DNA of 64,000 nt, taken from the NCBI GenBank assembly GCA_963708725.1, contig CAVPTL010000013.1, positions 1-64,000 on the forward strand, read 5' to 3'. The notes under the pieces were generated by a model, which saw only the letters and a list, made by a program, of their open reading frames with translations, was not told the DNA's origin and did not search any database. The translations under genes and the position numbers were made by a program. The DNA is from CAVPTL01 sp963708725. Its GTDB lineage: Bacteria > Actinomycetota > Thermoleophilia > Gaiellales > JAICJC01. Shown one piece after another: positions 8,163-17,627 of this stretch; positions within the stretch are counted from its first letter, which is position 1, and each line of letters begins with the position of its first letter.

Positions 8163-10748
8163 ATGGCGACGGTCAAGCAGAAGGCTCCCAAGGACATCAA
8201 CCTCGACGACGAGCCGGCGCGGCGCTGCGATGTTTTCCTGGTGGACGGCAACGGACTCACCTATCGCGCCTTCTACGCGCTGCCCGAAGAGCTGCAGACG
8301 GTCGAGGGCCAGCCCACCAACGCGCTGCTGGGCACCGCCAACATGCTCATGAAGCTGCTGATGGACTACCGCCCCAACACCGTGCTCGTGGCCTGGGACG
8401 AGCGCTCGGCCGCGCGGACGGCGCTGTCGCCTGAGTACAAGGCCCACCGCAAGCCGACACCGGAGCTGCTCAAGCTCCAGCAGCCATTCTTCGAGCCGAT
8501 CGTGAGTGCGTTTGGCTATCGCAACGTGCGTGCGGAGGGGATGGAGGCCGACGACGTGATCGGAACGCTGTCGGCGCAGTTCGAGCAGGCGGGGCACAAC
8601 GTGTGTGTGGTCTCGACCGATCGCGACGCCTTCCAGCTGGCCTCCGACCAGGTCAGCATCATGATGACTCCGCGCGGGGTGGCCGACGTGGTCGTGTACA
8701 CACCCGATCGCATCCGCCAGCGGTACGGCATCACCCCCCAGCAGATCCCCGATTTCATTGCGCTCAAGGGCGACACCTCCGACAACATCGAGGGCGTGCC
8801 GGGAATCGGTGAGAAGACCGCGGCTGAACTTCTGATCCAGTTTGGGTCGGTCGACGGCATCCTCGCCAACCTCGACGCGGTATCGGGGGAAAAGCGCCGC
8901 GAGTCGCTGCGGGCAGCCGCCGACGTGGCACGTAACTCCAAGAAGCTGGCGACCATCGATCGTGCGGTACCGCTCACCATCGACCTCGGCGATGTGGTGG
9001 TCGAGCCGCCCGACCGCTCGACCATGGCCGACCTCTTCCGGCGGCTCGAGTTCCGCGCGCTACTGAAGCGGATGGACGAGCTCGAGGACGCGCTCCCCGG
9101 GGCGGCGCCGCCGCCGGCCGAGCGCACCGCCACCGAATGGCGCGAGGGCGAGTTGGGGGATCTCGGCGGCCTGACGCGAGAGCTGGCCGTCGCACCGGCC
9201 GGCGAGGGCCGCTTTGCGGTCGCCGCGGGCGAGGGCCCGGTGGTCGTTGCGGCTGCCACCGCGCCACGGCTGGTCGAGGCTCTCAGCCGCCATGACGTGA
9301 TCACCCACGGGCTGCATCTGGCCGGGCTCGAGCCGAGTGGCGATACCGCGCTGGCTGCCTACCTCGTCGATCCCGGCCGTTCGGACTATCAGATCGACGA
9401 CCTTGCCCGGGAGCTCGGAATCGAGATCGAGGTGGGCGCCGACGAGGACACCGCCGCGGGCGTCCGCGCGGCCGCGGCGGCGCTGAGGCTGCATCCCGAG
9501 CTGCTGCGACGCGTGGAGGAGCGGGAGATGGGCGACCTCTATCGCCAGATCGAGTTGCCGCTGATCGCGGTGCTGGCCGAGATGGAGAGCGCCGGCATCC
9601 GGGTCGACACCTACCGTCTCGCCGAGATCGCCGCCAAGCTCGGTGACCAGGTCGACGAGCTCGAGGAGCGCGCCTACGAGCTTGCCGGCGGGCCGTTCAC
9701 ACTGGGCTCGCCGAAGCAGCTTGGTGAGATCCTGTTCGAGCGGCTCGGGCTGCCGGCCGATCGCAAGGGCAAGACGGGCTATTCAACCGACGCGCGCGTG
9801 CTGGCAAAGATCCGAGACATGCATCCGATCGTGCCGGTGATCGAGGCATGGCGTGAGCAGTCCAAGCTCCTGAACACCTACGTGCGGCCACTACCGAGCC
9901 TGGTCAGCCCTGACGACGGCCGGCTTCACACCACCTTCAGTCAGACGACGGCGGCCACCGGCCGGCTCTCGTCAATCCGGCCCAACCTCCAGAACATCCC
10001 GATCCGAACCGCGGTGGGCCGCGAGATCCGGGGAGCGTTCGTGGCGGAGGAGGGCGCACGGTTGCTCTCGGCCGATTACTCGCAGGTCGAGCTTCGCATC
10101 CTCGCCCACCTGTCCGACGAGCCGGCGCTGAAAGATGCCTTCGCCCGGGGTGAGGACATTCACCGGGTCACCGCCGCTGAGGTGCTCGGAAAGCCCGCCG
10201 AGGAACTCACCCGCGAGGAGCGAAATCGAGCCAAAGCCGTCAACTTCGGAATCATCTACGGCATCAGTGCGTTTGGTCTGTCCGAGCAGCTCTCCATCTC
10301 ACGTGAGGACGCCCAGACGTACATCGACATCTATCTCGCGCGGTTCCCGAAGGTCAACGAGTTCATTCAGCGAACGATTGCCTCGGCCAAGGAGCTTGGG
10401 TACGTGAGCACGCTGTTCGGTCGCCGAAGGCCAATTCCCGAACTGCGCGCCTCGGGTTACCAGACCCGCAGCCTGGGCGAGCGGCTGGCGGTCAACACGG
10501 TCATGCAGGGATCGGCCGCGGACATCATCAAGGTTGCGATGATCGGCTGTCACAACGCTCTGCGAGACCAGGGCCGGCGCTCGCGGCTGGTGCTTCAGAT
10601 CCACGACGAGCTCTTGTTCGAGGTGGTGGAGGGCGAGACCGCCGCAGTCAAGGCGATCGTCGTCGAGCACATGACCGGTGCCTACCCGCTCGATCCTCCG
10701 TTGGACATCGACACCGGTGTGGGCGCCACCTGGCTGGATGCAAAGTGA
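8163..10748 (+). CDS. polA: DNA polymerase I
   Basis: An 861-residue repair and Okazaki-processing polymerase. Residues 25-310 are the 5'-3' exonuclease (VDGNGLTYRAFYAL, EADDVIGTL, STDRDAFQL, GDTSDNIEGVPGIG with helix-hairpin-helix). Residues 330-500 occupy the 3'-5' exonuclease fold but lack the DxE catalytic pair (FAVAAGEGPVVVAA instead), so proofreading is probably lost, as in Taq and many actinobacterial enzymes. The polymerase domain is intact: TAATGRLSS, DYSQVELRIL (Asp638), RAKAVNFGIIYG (O helix) and QIHDELLFE (Asp815). A TACGCT box lies about 10 nt before ATG 8163. The next gene overlaps its stop by 4 bp. Confidence 0.97.
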   Translation: MATVKQKAPKDINLDDEPARRCDVFLVDGNGLTYRAFYALPEELQTVEGQPTNALLGTANMLMKLLMDYRPNTVLVAWDERSAARTALSPEYKAHRKPTPELLKLQQPFFEPIVSAFGYRNVRAEGMEADDVIGTLSAQFEQAGHNVCVVSTDRDAFQLASDQVSIMMTPRGVADVVVYTPDRIRQRYGITPQQIPDFIALKGDTSDNIEGVPGIGEKTAAELLIQFGSVDGILANLDAVSGEKRRESLRAAADVARNSKKLATIDRAVPLTIDLGDVVVEPPDRSTMADLFRRLEFRALLKRMDELEDALPGAAPPPAERTATEWREGELGDLGGLTRELAVAPAGEGRFAVAAGEGPVVVAAATAPRLVEALSRHDVITHGLHLAGLEPSGDTALAAYLVDPGRSDYQIDDLARELGIEIEVGADEDTAAGVRAAAAALRLHPELLRRVEEREMGDLYRQIELPLIAVLAEMESAGIRVDTYRLAEIAAKLGDQVDELEERAYELAGGPFTLGSPKQLGEILFERLGLPADRKGKTGYSTDARVLAKIRDMHPIVPVIEAWREQSKLLNTYVRPLPSLVSPDDGRLHTTFSQTTAATGRLSSIRPNLQNIPIRTAVGREIRGAFVAEEGARLLSADYSQVELRILAHLSDEPALKDAFARGEDIHRVTAAEVLGKPAEELTREERNRAKAVNFGIIYGISAFGLSEQLSISREDAQTYIDIYLARFPKVNEFIQRTIASAKELGYVSTLFGRRRPIPELRASGYQTRSLGERLAVNTVMQGSAADIIKVAMIGCHNALRDQGRRSRLVLQIHDELLFEVVEGETAAVKAIVVEHMTGAYPLDPPLDIDTGVGATWLDAK

Positions 10749-11188
10749 ACAGCTGGATCCAGATCACCGGCACGGTGCACGCCTTGCCTGCTCGTCGTGG
10801 CGACGAGGACGGCACCTACCTGTGGATCGACGCCGGCGAGCATCGCGAGCACCTGGAGGCCGAGCTGTTCCTGGCCGCGGTGGCCCCCGACCGGCTCGAT
10901 GCCGCAATGGGCGTGGCGGTGGGGATGATCCGTGATGTGCACGGTGAGCACAGCGGCACCATCCGGCTCGAGTTTGGCCGCGTCCGTGAACATGATGGCG
11001 TGGTGTCGGCCAGCGGTGCGGGCATCGACGCCGACATCCGATTTGCCCTTGACCACCATCCACCGACCGGCGGATTCTGCGCGCGCTGTGGCTCGGAACT
11101 CGAGCTGCCGGTGGTGGCGGTGATCACTCCACCCGACGGCGGCATGATCGCCACTCCATCGGGTCACTGCAAAGCATGCGGCGAATAG
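10745..11188 (+). CDS. Hypothetical protein with C-terminal zinc ribbon
   Basis: A 147-residue protein starting GTG 10745 inside the polA stop (GTGA overlap) and overlapping the next gene by 13 bp, so translation is coupled to both neighbours. Residues 1-100 are a beta-rich domain of unknown family. The C-terminus has two CxxC pairs (CARC near 114 and CKAC near 144) separated by about 27 residues, fitting a zinc ribbon. No catalytic motif is seen. Its position after polA hints at a nucleic-acid link but does not show it. Confidence 0.7.
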   Translation: MNSWIQITGTVHALPARRGDEDGTYLWIDAGEHREHLEAELFLAAVAPDRLDAAMGVAVGMIRDVHGEHSGTIRLEFGRVREHDGVVSASGAGIDADIRFALDHHPPTGGFCARCGSELELPVVAVITPPDGGMIATPSGHCKACGE

Positions 11189-12297
11189 CGGCCGCCGTCG
11201 CCGTGGCGGTGATAGCGGTCTCGGCCAGCGGCTGCCTCGGCCGTGGCAGCGCTGCGCCCACCTCGACCTGTGCCGATACCAAGCGTCCGGCGGTGGGACT
11301 GGCGGTACGGCTCGGCGCCGCGCCCTCCAAGCAGCGTGCCGACTGCCTGGCGCGGTCGCAGTCGGCGGTGTTTGGGAACGGCGCGTGGGGGGATCGGCCG
11401 GCCGAGATGCTCGCGATCAACCCGACGCTCCAGCTGTGGGAGGCGCGGTCGCTGCTGTATGCCTGCAACGGCTGTGCCACCGCGGTGTTCTCGCGCACCT
11501 ATGTCGAGCAGAATCATCCCGAGTGGATCCTGCACACCGCGCAGAACCAGGTGGTGCATCCGGTCGGTCATCCCAACGAGATCCTTCTGAACTTCGCCAG
11601 CCTCAACTACCAGACGCTGTGGGCCGAACGGGTCGCACGTGGGCTCGCCCGGGAGCGGTGGACGGGCGTCAATGTGATCGACGCGAACAACGATCCCGAC
11701 TGGGACGGGGTACCACTCGATCCCCGCGGCACTCCGATTACCGCCAACGTGCACCGGGTCGATCTGCGCCACGCGCTGGCGGTCACACGCGCGGTGATCA
11801 AGACCAGCGGCTTTCGGCTCGCGGCACAGAATGGCCCGCCGTCGATCGTCGACTTCGACCAGATCAACAGCACCGACTCGGTCAGCGTCGGCACGGGCTT
11901 TGCGCTGCTCACGGGGACGGCCTGGACGCAGCTTTTGAACTACTTCAACGTGGCGTTCGGGTTGCGGGTGGCGCCGATCGTGTGGGACGACCGCGAATCG
12001 CTCACCCACGCCCAGCGCGTGTATGGGCTGGCGAGCTACCTGCTGGTTCAAACCGCGCTCTCGGTGTACGGCGTGCATGGGCCGCTCAACTCGCTGTATC
12101 AAATCAACCTCGGCGATCGAGACACGGGAACACCAACCCATCAGGGCGAGGCGTGGACGCGCCAATACCCGTCGGGTGAGGTCGCGGTGAACCCCTCGGC
12201 GCGCCCGGCGACGGTCACGTTCACCGGTCGGCCGAACGTCGCCCTGCCACCCTTCTCGGCGGTGATCATCCACGGTTCTCGCATCATCCGCAGCTGA
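11176..12297 (+). CDS. Lipoprotein, putative glycosyl hydrolase (GHL15-like)
   Basis: A 373-residue exported lipoprotein. The N-terminal helix AAAVAVAVIAVSASGC carries a lipobox (SASGC, Cys about residue 20). The mature part resembles the hypothetical glycosyl hydrolase GHL15 family, a TIM barrel with NYQTLWAERVARGL, GVNVIDANNDPDWDG and FDQINSTDSV as acidic active-site-like loops. A beta-sandwich tail (VAVNPSARPATVTF) closes the barrel as in glycoside hydrolases. The substrate is unknown, perhaps an exopolysaccharide. The start ATG 11176 overlaps the upstream zinc-ribbon gene. I am sure of export and moderately sure of the hydrolase fold. Confidence 0.75.
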   Translation: MRRIAAAVAVAVIAVSASGCLGRGSAAPTSTCADTKRPAVGLAVRLGAAPSKQRADCLARSQSAVFGNGAWGDRPAEMLAINPTLQLWEARSLLYACNGCATAVFSRTYVEQNHPEWILHTAQNQVVHPVGHPNEILLNFASLNYQTLWAERVARGLARERWTGVNVIDANNDPDWDGVPLDPRGTPITANVHRVDLRHALAVTRAVIKTSGFRLAAQNGPPSIVDFDQINSTDSVSVGTGFALLTGTAWTQLLNYFNVAFGLRVAPIVWDDRESLTHAQRVYGLASYLLVQTALSVYGVHGPLNSLYQINLGDRDTGTPTHQGEAWTRQYPSGEVAVNPSARPATVTFTGRPNVALPPFSAVIIHGSRIIRS

Positions 12298-12335
12298 TCT
12301 TCCAGGCCATCGCCGGTGAATCCCCTCTGCGCTTG

Positions 12336-12341
12336 TATAAT
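12336..12341 (+). promoter_or_regulatory. -10 box of the rpsA promoter
   Basis: A consensus TATAAT lies 74 nt before the rpsA ATG, preceded directly by TG. No convincing -35 sits 17 bp upstream. The remaining leader ends in AAAAGGAC, a good ribosome-binding site (12398-12405). It also holds a GC-rich stretch (GCCGGCCCGTGCTGCGGGC) that could fold and serve S1 autoregulation, which is known in other bacteria. Confidence 0.5.
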
Positions 12342-12415
12342 GCCCGCGACGCATGGCCGGCCCGTGCTGCGGGCGCGTGCGTGCGACCCATACATAAAAG
12401 GACTGATCCCCACTA

Positions 12416-13893
12416 ATGCAATCGACTGAACACGAGCAAGACGAGGCGCTTGACACCTGGATGATCGAGGTGGACGGCGTGATGGTGCCCGACTACGACC
12501 GCACGTTGACGAATTTCAACGAAGGCGATGTGGTCTCCGGGACCGTCGTGCGCGTGGACAAAGACGAGATTTTGGTCGATATCGGATACAAGTCCGAGGG
12601 TGTGATCCCCGTTGCCGAGCTTTCGATCCGACGTTCGGTCAACCCCGACGAAGAGGTCGCCCTGGGCGATGAGATCGACGCGCTGGTGCTCCAGAAGGAG
12701 GACACCGAGGGCCGTCTGATCCTGTCCAAGAAGCGCGCTCGCTTCGAGAAGGCGTGGAAGCGGATCGAGGCCGCCGCCGAGAGTGGCGAACCCGTCGAGG
12801 GAGCCGTGATCGAAGTTGTCAAGGGTGGGTTGATCATCGACCTGGGCGTGCGCGGCTTCCTGCCGGCATCGCTGGTCGACATCCGCCGGGTGCAGGATCT
12901 GGAGGAGTACCGCGACCAGACGTTGCGCTGCAAGGTGATCGAGCTCAACCGCAGCCGTAACAACGTCGTTCTCTCGCGGCGCGCGGTGCTCGAGGAAGAG
13001 CGCAAGGAGCAGCGCCAGCAGATTCTCGACCGGCTGTCGCCGGGAGTCGAGGTCGAAGGCGTGATCTCGAACATCGTCGACTTCGGCGCGTTCGTCGATC
13101 TCGACGGCATCGACGGTCTGATTCACATCTCCGAGCTGTCGTGGAGCCACGTGAACCATCCGTCAGAGATCCTCGAGATTGGCCAGAAGGTGAACGTCAA
13201 GGTGCTCGACGTCGATCGCGATCGTCAGCGCATCTCACTCGGGTTGAAGCAGACCCAGACCGATCCCTGGCAGAAGGTGATCGACGAGTGCAGCCAGAAC
13301 GACGTGGTCACCGGCCGCATCACGAAGGTCGTGACGTTTGGAGCCTTCGCCGAGATCGTGTCGGGCGTCGAAGGCCTGATTCACATCTCCGAGCTGGCCG
13401 AGCACCACGTCGAAAACCCGCGCGAAGTCGTGAACCAGGGCGACGCGGTCAACGTCAAGATCATCGAAATCGACGCTGAGCGCCGTCGGCTCTCGCTGTC
13501 GCTGCGCCGGGTTGAGCCGGGCGAGCCGGTCAAAACCATCGATCTTGGGCTGGCAGGCTCGTCGGTGTCGACGGTGCCGGTGCCTGAGCTGGGACTTTCG
13601 GACGAGGTGTTCGCCAACGAGCCGGCCGCCGACTCGAGCGATTACGACCCGGAGCCCGCCGACGAGCCGGTTGCGCCCGACGGTGATGCCGAGGCCGAAG
13701 CCGTCGAGGACGAGCCGGCACCCGAGGACTCGGCCGAGGCTGACGTCGAGCCCGAACCAGAGGCAGAGCCCGAGCCCGAGCCCGAGACCAGAGAGCCGAG
13801 CCCGAGCCCGAGGCCGACGCTGACGCCGACAGCACTGAGTCCGAAGCGACCGATGTCGCCGAAGACCCCCAGCCCGCGCCTGTCGAGGAGTAG
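12416..13893 (+). CDS. rpsA: 30S ribosomal protein S1 (frame broken in acidic tail)
   Basis: An RNA-binding ribosomal protein that helps capture mRNA. Four S1 OB-fold repeats are visible, starting near GDVVSGTVVRV (about residue 38), GEPVEGAVIEV (about 124), GVEVEGVISNIVDFGAFV (about 208) and NDVVTGRITKVVTFGAF (about 296). A long Glu/Pro/Asp tail follows. The frame opened at 12416 does not stop after the tail but runs into the next gene. In the neighbouring frame the tail continues as PEPEADADADSTESE and ends with a proper TAG at 13891. One missing base (or two extra) in the GAGCCC repeat at 13781-13800 explains this. True length would be about 491 residues. Whether the indel is real needs reads. 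Confidence 0.92.
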
Positions 13894-13897
13894 CGGT

Positions 13898-14479
13898 GTG
13901 CGGCGGCCTTCCGCGGTCGTCGGCCTGACCGGCGGGATCGGCGCGGGCAAGTCCGAGGCGCTGGCCGCGTTTGGCCGCCATGGAGCCGCGACGCTCTCGA
14001 GCGATCAGATCGTTCACCGCCTGTACGACACCGACGCGGTGCGAACGGCTGTGGGCGAGCACTTCGGTGCGGCGGTGATGCGCCCGGACGGATCGGTCGA
14101 TCGCGCTGCGGTCGCCGACCGGGTGTTCGCAGACCCCGCCGAGCGCCGGTGGCTGGAAGGGGTGCTCTTGCCGATGATCTCGGCCGAGTTCGCGCGCTGG
14201 CGCGACAGTGAGGTCGAGCGCGGTACGCCGCTCTTGGTGCACGAGGCTCCCACGCTGTTCGAAGCCGGTGTCGAGCACCGCTACGACGCGATCGTCACCG
14301 TCACAGCGCCGGTTGACGTGCGCGAGGCCCGTCGCCCAGGTGCCACGGTGCGGATGAGTCATCAGGTGCCCGAGTCCGAGAAGGTGGCGCGCAGCGACTA
14401 CGTCTACGTCAACGATGGCGATCTTGCAGCGCTCGACCGGTTTGTGAAGTCGGTGGTCGACGCGCTGTCCGAGCGATGA
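13898..14479 (+). CDS. coaE: Dephospho-CoA kinase
   Basis: The last step of CoA synthesis: ATP phosphorylates dephospho-CoA on the ribose 3'-OH. GTG 13898 lies 4 nt after the rpsA TAG and gives 193 residues, normal for CoaE. The P-loop GLTGGIGAGKS (about residues 8-18) is intact. It is followed by SSDQIVHRLY (Asp of the CoA site) and LVHEAPTLFEAG (the usual LFE motif). The lid is shortened (ARRPGATVRMSHQVPESEKVARSDYV) and keeps HQ and the ARSDYV end. Because of the upstream indel the gene is also in frame with rpsA as a 687-codon ORF; I judge that fusion artificial. The stop overlaps the next ATG (ATGA). Confidence 0.9.
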   Translation: MRRPSAVVGLTGGIGAGKSEALAAFGRHGAATLSSDQIVHRLYDTDAVRTAVGEHFGAAVMRPDGSVDRAAVADRVFADPAERRWLEGVLLPMISAEFARWRDSEVERGTPLLVHEAPTLFEAGVEHRYDAIVTVTAPVDVREARRPGATVRMSHQVPESEKVARSDYVYVNDGDLAALDRFVKSVVDALSER

Positions 14480-15039
14480 GGAAGGCCTTCCTCATCGCCG
14501 TCGTCGTGCTGGCCGCGATCGTGGCCGGGGTGGTCTACGTTCAGCGCGCCCAGCCAACCTGGTACGTGCAGTTGCGCTACCCGCTGCACTATGACTCGAC
14601 GATCACCGGGTACGGCAGGATCTATCACCTCGACCCGGCGCTCCTGGCCGCGTTGATTTACGAGGAATCCCGGTTTCGTCCCACCACGCGCTCATCGGCG
14701 GGCGCGATCGGGCTGATGCAGCTGCTGCCCTCGACAGCCCGCGGAATCGCGATTCGAACCGGCGGAAAGCACTTCAAAATTCCCGGTGATCTCGAGAACC
14801 CCGACCTCAATGTGCGCTACGGCAGCTGGTATCTCAACCACCTGAGACAGCACTACCACGGAAACATCGCGCTGGCGCTTGCGGCCTATAACGCGGGTCA
14901 GGCAAATGTCGACCAGTGGCTTGCCCAGCGCCAAAAACCGTTGCTCCAGTTCGCGGCGACTCGTGACTACGTCGCCGACATCCTGCGATTGCAGAAGCTC
15001 TACCGGCGGGCGTACGCCTCTCGCCTCGGCTATCACTGA
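14476..15039 (+). CDS. Membrane-anchored lytic transglycosylase (SLT domain)
   Basis: A 187-residue Slt70/MltE-type murein lyase that would cleave MurNAc-GlcNAc bonds. Residues 4-22 form an uncleaved membrane anchor. The SLT domain starts about residue 48, with ALIYEESRFRP carrying catalytic Glu64 of the ESxF motif. It continues with SAGAIGLMQLLPSTA, NPDLNVRYGSWYL and LALAAYNAGQANV, the standard SLT signatures in order. It is coupled to coaE by ATGA, and its 3' end overlaps the converging acetyltransferase gene by 7 bp. Confidence 0.92.
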   Translation: MRKAFLIAVVVLAAIVAGVVYVQRAQPTWYVQLRYPLHYDSTITGYGRIYHLDPALLAALIYEESRFRPTTRSSAGAIGLMQLLPSTARGIAIRTGGKHFKIPGDLENPDLNVRYGSWYLNHLRQHYHGNIALALAAYNAGQANVDQWLAQRQKPLLQFAATRDYVADILRLQKLYRRAYASRLGYH

Positions 15040-15590
15040 TCGTCGGGAAGCCGCGCGAACATCACCAGGTCGACCCGCTGCCCGCGCTGCACGCCGTACC
15101 GGCGAAGCAGCCCTTCGCGGACGAATCCACACTTCTCAGCGACACGTTGTGACGCCGGGTTATCGAGGTGAGTGGTGAGCTGGAGCCGCTCGATCCCAAG
15201 GCCGGTAAAGGCCCAATCGGAGATCAGCTCGAGCGAGCGGGTCATGACGCCGCGGCCTCGTGCTGCCGGCGCCGCGAGATACCCAACCTCTGCCATCCCC
15301 GGGTTGAGAACGTAGAGGCCAATGCTGCCGATCGGGTCGTCCGACGGCGGTTCGACGATGGCAAACGATGCGCTCTCCCCGGAGGCGAGGTGGCTCTCGT
15401 GGTTGGCAAACCACCTGCGCGCATCGCTCTCGGTGTACGGCGAGGGCACGGTGGTGAAACGGGCCGAAAGTTCGTCACTGCACATCGCGACGATGGCGGG
15501 GATATCGGCTTGTGTCCACGGTCGCAGCGCCACGCAGCCATCGCTGAGGGGAGTGTTGGGCAGTGCGATCGGCGATCGGGTTGGAGCCAT
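15033..15590 (-). CDS. GNAT N-acetyltransferase, RimJ/RimL type
   Basis: A 185-residue acetyl-CoA dependent transferase of the Acetyltransf_3 class. It starts LRPWTQADIPAIVAM, with YTESDARRWF, a central GSIGLYVLNPGMAEVGY strand pair, the acetyl-CoA loop APAARGRGVMTRSLELI and the C-terminal NPASQRVAEKCGFVREG. Such proteins modify ribosomal protein N-termini or small amines; the substrate is not evident. ATG 15590 is preferred because the domain begins directly after it, and the longer frame upstream lies antisense to uvrB. It diverges from uvrB. Confidence 0.88.
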   Translation of the reverse strand: MAPTRSPIALPNTPLSDGCVALRPWTQADIPAIVAMCSDELSARFTTVPSPYTESDARRWFANHESHLASGESASFAIVEPPSDDPIGSIGLYVLNPGMAEVGYLAAPAARGRGVMTRSLELISDWAFTGLGIERLQLTTHLDNPASQRVAEKCGFVREGLLRRYGVQRGQRVDLVMFARLPDDQ

Positions 15591-15610
15591 CTGAATCCGA
15601 ACCGTACAAT
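15581..15610 (+). promoter_or_regulatory. Promoter of uvrB, leaderless arrangement
   Basis: TTGGAG (15581-15586) and TACAAT (15605-15610) are separated by 18 nt and form a good sigma-70-like promoter. The uvrB ATG at 15618 begins 7 nt after the -10 box, so transcription would start at or next to the start codon. The promoter lies across the N-terminus of the divergent acetyltransferase gene. I see no GAACN4GTTC box here. Confidence 0.6.
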
Positions 15611-15617
15611 GCGGGCC

Positions 15618-17624
15618 ATGGCTGACCTGAAGGTATCCGCAGCGTATGTGCCCACCGGTGACCAGCCTCGGGCGATCGCCGAGCTGGCCGAGTCGGTCAC
15701 GCGCGGAGATCGGTTCCAGACGCTCTTGGGTGCGACCGGCACCGGCAAGACCCATACCGTTGCGCGGCTGCTCGAAGAGGTGCAGAAGCCGACGCTTTTG
15801 ATCGCCCACAACAAGACGCTGGCCGCTCAGCTGTGCAACGAGTTTCGCGAGTATCTGCCCCACAACGCGGTCGAGTACTTCGTCTCCTACTACGACTACT
15901 ACCAGCCGGAGGCCTACCTGCCGGCGTCTGATACCTACATCGAGAAGGACTCCTCGATCAACGACGACATCGACCGGCTTCGCCACGCCGCCACCGCCGC
16001 CCTGTTCGCGCGCCGCGACGTGGTCATCGTGGCGTCGGTCTCATGCATCTACGGCATCGGTTCTCCGGAGTCGTATTCGCGCATGGTGCTGTTTCTCTCG
16101 ACCGGTGACGAACGCCCCCGCGAGGAGATCCTGCGAAAGCTGGTCGAGATCCAGTACCAGCGAAACGACGTGGTGCTGGGACGCGGCCGCTTCCGGGTGC
16201 GTGGCGATGTGATCGAGATGCAGCCGGCAAACATGGAAACCGCGTATCGGATCTCGCTGTTCGGCGATGAGGTGGAGTCGATCACACACTTCGATCCCCT
16301 CACCGGAGAGGTGTTCGAGCGGCTCGGCCACCTGGCCATCTTTCCCGCCACCCACTACACGCTGGAGCGCTCCGAGGTTGACGCCGCGCTTGGCCGCATC
16401 AACGCCGAGTTGCGCGAGCGCCTGGGCGAGCTCGAGTCCCAGGGCAAGATGCTCGAGGCCCACCGGCTGCGGTCGCGCACCGAGTACGACATGGAGATGC
16501 TGCGCGAGATGGGCTTCTGTAACGGGATCGAGAACTATTCGCGGCCGCTCGAGGGCCGCGAGGCCGGAACACCGCCGCACACCCTGCTCGACTACTTTCC
16601 CGACGACTTCCTGATCGTGATCGACGAGTCCCACCAGACCGTTCCGCAGATCGGCGGTATGTACGAGGGCGATCGTTCGCGCAAGCAGACGCTGATCGAC
16701 TTTGGATTTCGGCTGCCGTCGGCGCTCGACAACCGCCCGCTGCGGTTCGACGAGTTTTTGGAGCGCGCGCCGCAGGTGCTGTTCGTGTCGGCCACGCCGG
16801 GCGCCTATGAGCTGCGTCATTCGACGCATGTCGCCGAGCAGATCATCCGACCGACCGGCCTGGTTGACCCCGAGATCGAGGTGCGACCAACCCGACATCA
16901 GATCGATGACCTGTTGAACGAGATCACGGCCCGGGCCGAGGCCAACGAACGGGTGCTGGTGACCACGCTCACCAAGAAGATGTCGGAGGATCTCACCGAC
17001 TACCTGCTGGAAGCGGGGATTCGCACCCGCTATCTGCACTCAGAGGTGGACACGCTGGAGCGGATCAAGATCATCCGCGAGCTGCGGCTGGGGGAGTATG
17101 ACGTGCTGGTCGGCGTGAACCTGCTGCGCGAAGGTCTCGACCTGCCCGAGGTATCGCTGGTCGCGATCCTCGATGCCGACAAGGAGGGCTTCCTGCGCGG
17201 TCAGACCGCCTTGATCCAGACGATCGGCCGGGCGGCGCGAAACGTCAACGGCAAAGTGATCATGTATGCCGACAAGATCACCGCGGCGATTGCGGGAGCG
17301 GTCGACGAGACCGACCGTCGCCGGGCGATCCAGGTCGCCTACAACGACGAGCACGGAATCACCCCCGAATCGATTCAGAAAGGCGTCTCGGACATCGCCG
17401 AGTTCCTGTCGCTGGACAGCTCGCCAAACGTTCCGGGCAAACGCCGGCGTGGGGGAGTCAAGGCCCAGGGCATGGATCGATCCGAACTCGAGAAGCTGGT
17501 GGTCGAACTCGAGGAAGAGATGTTCGCCGCAGCCGAGGAGCTGCGCTTCGAGTATGCCGCGAAGCTTCGCGACGAGATCAAGGAGCTGCGCCGCGATCTC
17601 GATGCAACCGCGGCCGCTCAGTAG
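15618..17624 (+). CDS. uvrB: Excinuclease ABC subunit B
   Basis: A 668-residue DNA damage-verification helicase of nucleotide excision repair. Walker A is GATGTGKTHT (about residues 39-48). The damage-probing beta-hairpin has YYDYYQPEAYLP. Further helicase motifs are IDESHQTVPQIGGMY, FVSATPG, LREGLDLPEVSLVAILDADKEG (within motif V/VI) and QTIGRAARN. The C-terminal UVR domain (ELEKLVVELEEEMF...AAKLRDEI) that contacts UvrC is present. ATG 15618 suits the promoter; ATG 15609 is possible. uvrA follows about 2.4 kb downstream on the same strand. uvrC is not in the window. Confidence 0.97.
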   Translation: MADLKVSAAYVPTGDQPRAIAELAESVTRGDRFQTLLGATGTGKTHTVARLLEEVQKPTLLIAHNKTLAAQLCNEFREYLPHNAVEYFVSYYDYYQPEAYLPASDTYIEKDSSINDDIDRLRHAATAALFARRDVVIVASVSCIYGIGSPESYSRMVLFLSTGDERPREEILRKLVEIQYQRNDVVLGRGRFRVRGDVIEMQPANMETAYRISLFGDEVESITHFDPLTGEVFERLGHLAIFPATHYTLERSEVDAALGRINAELRERLGELESQGKMLEAHRLRSRTEYDMEMLREMGFCNGIENYSRPLEGREAGTPPHTLLDYFPDDFLIVIDESHQTVPQIGGMYEGDRSRKQTLIDFGFRLPSALDNRPLRFDEFLERAPQVLFVSATPGAYELRHSTHVAEQIIRPTGLVDPEIEVRPTRHQIDDLLNEITARAEANERVLVTTLTKKMSEDLTDYLLEAGIRTRYLHSEVDTLERIKIIRELRLGEYDVLVGVNLLREGLDLPEVSLVAILDADKEGFLRGQTALIQTIGRAARNVNGKVIMYADKITAAIAGAVDETDRRRAIQVAYNDEHGITPESIQKGVSDIAEFLSLDSSPNVPGKRRRGGVKAQGMDRSELEKLVVELEEEMFAAAEELRFEYAAKLRDEIKELRRDLDATAAAQ

Positions 17625-17627
17625 CGC

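Noticed and set aside
12416..14479. Genuine bifunctional S1-CoaE protein
   Set aside because: The alternative frame gives a normal acidic end, a stop and an adjacent coaE start, so an indel is simpler.
15591..15986. Longer N-terminus for the acetyltransferase at 15033
   Set aside because: The extension lies antisense to the uvrB N-terminus and has no GNAT features; the fold starts after ATG 15590.
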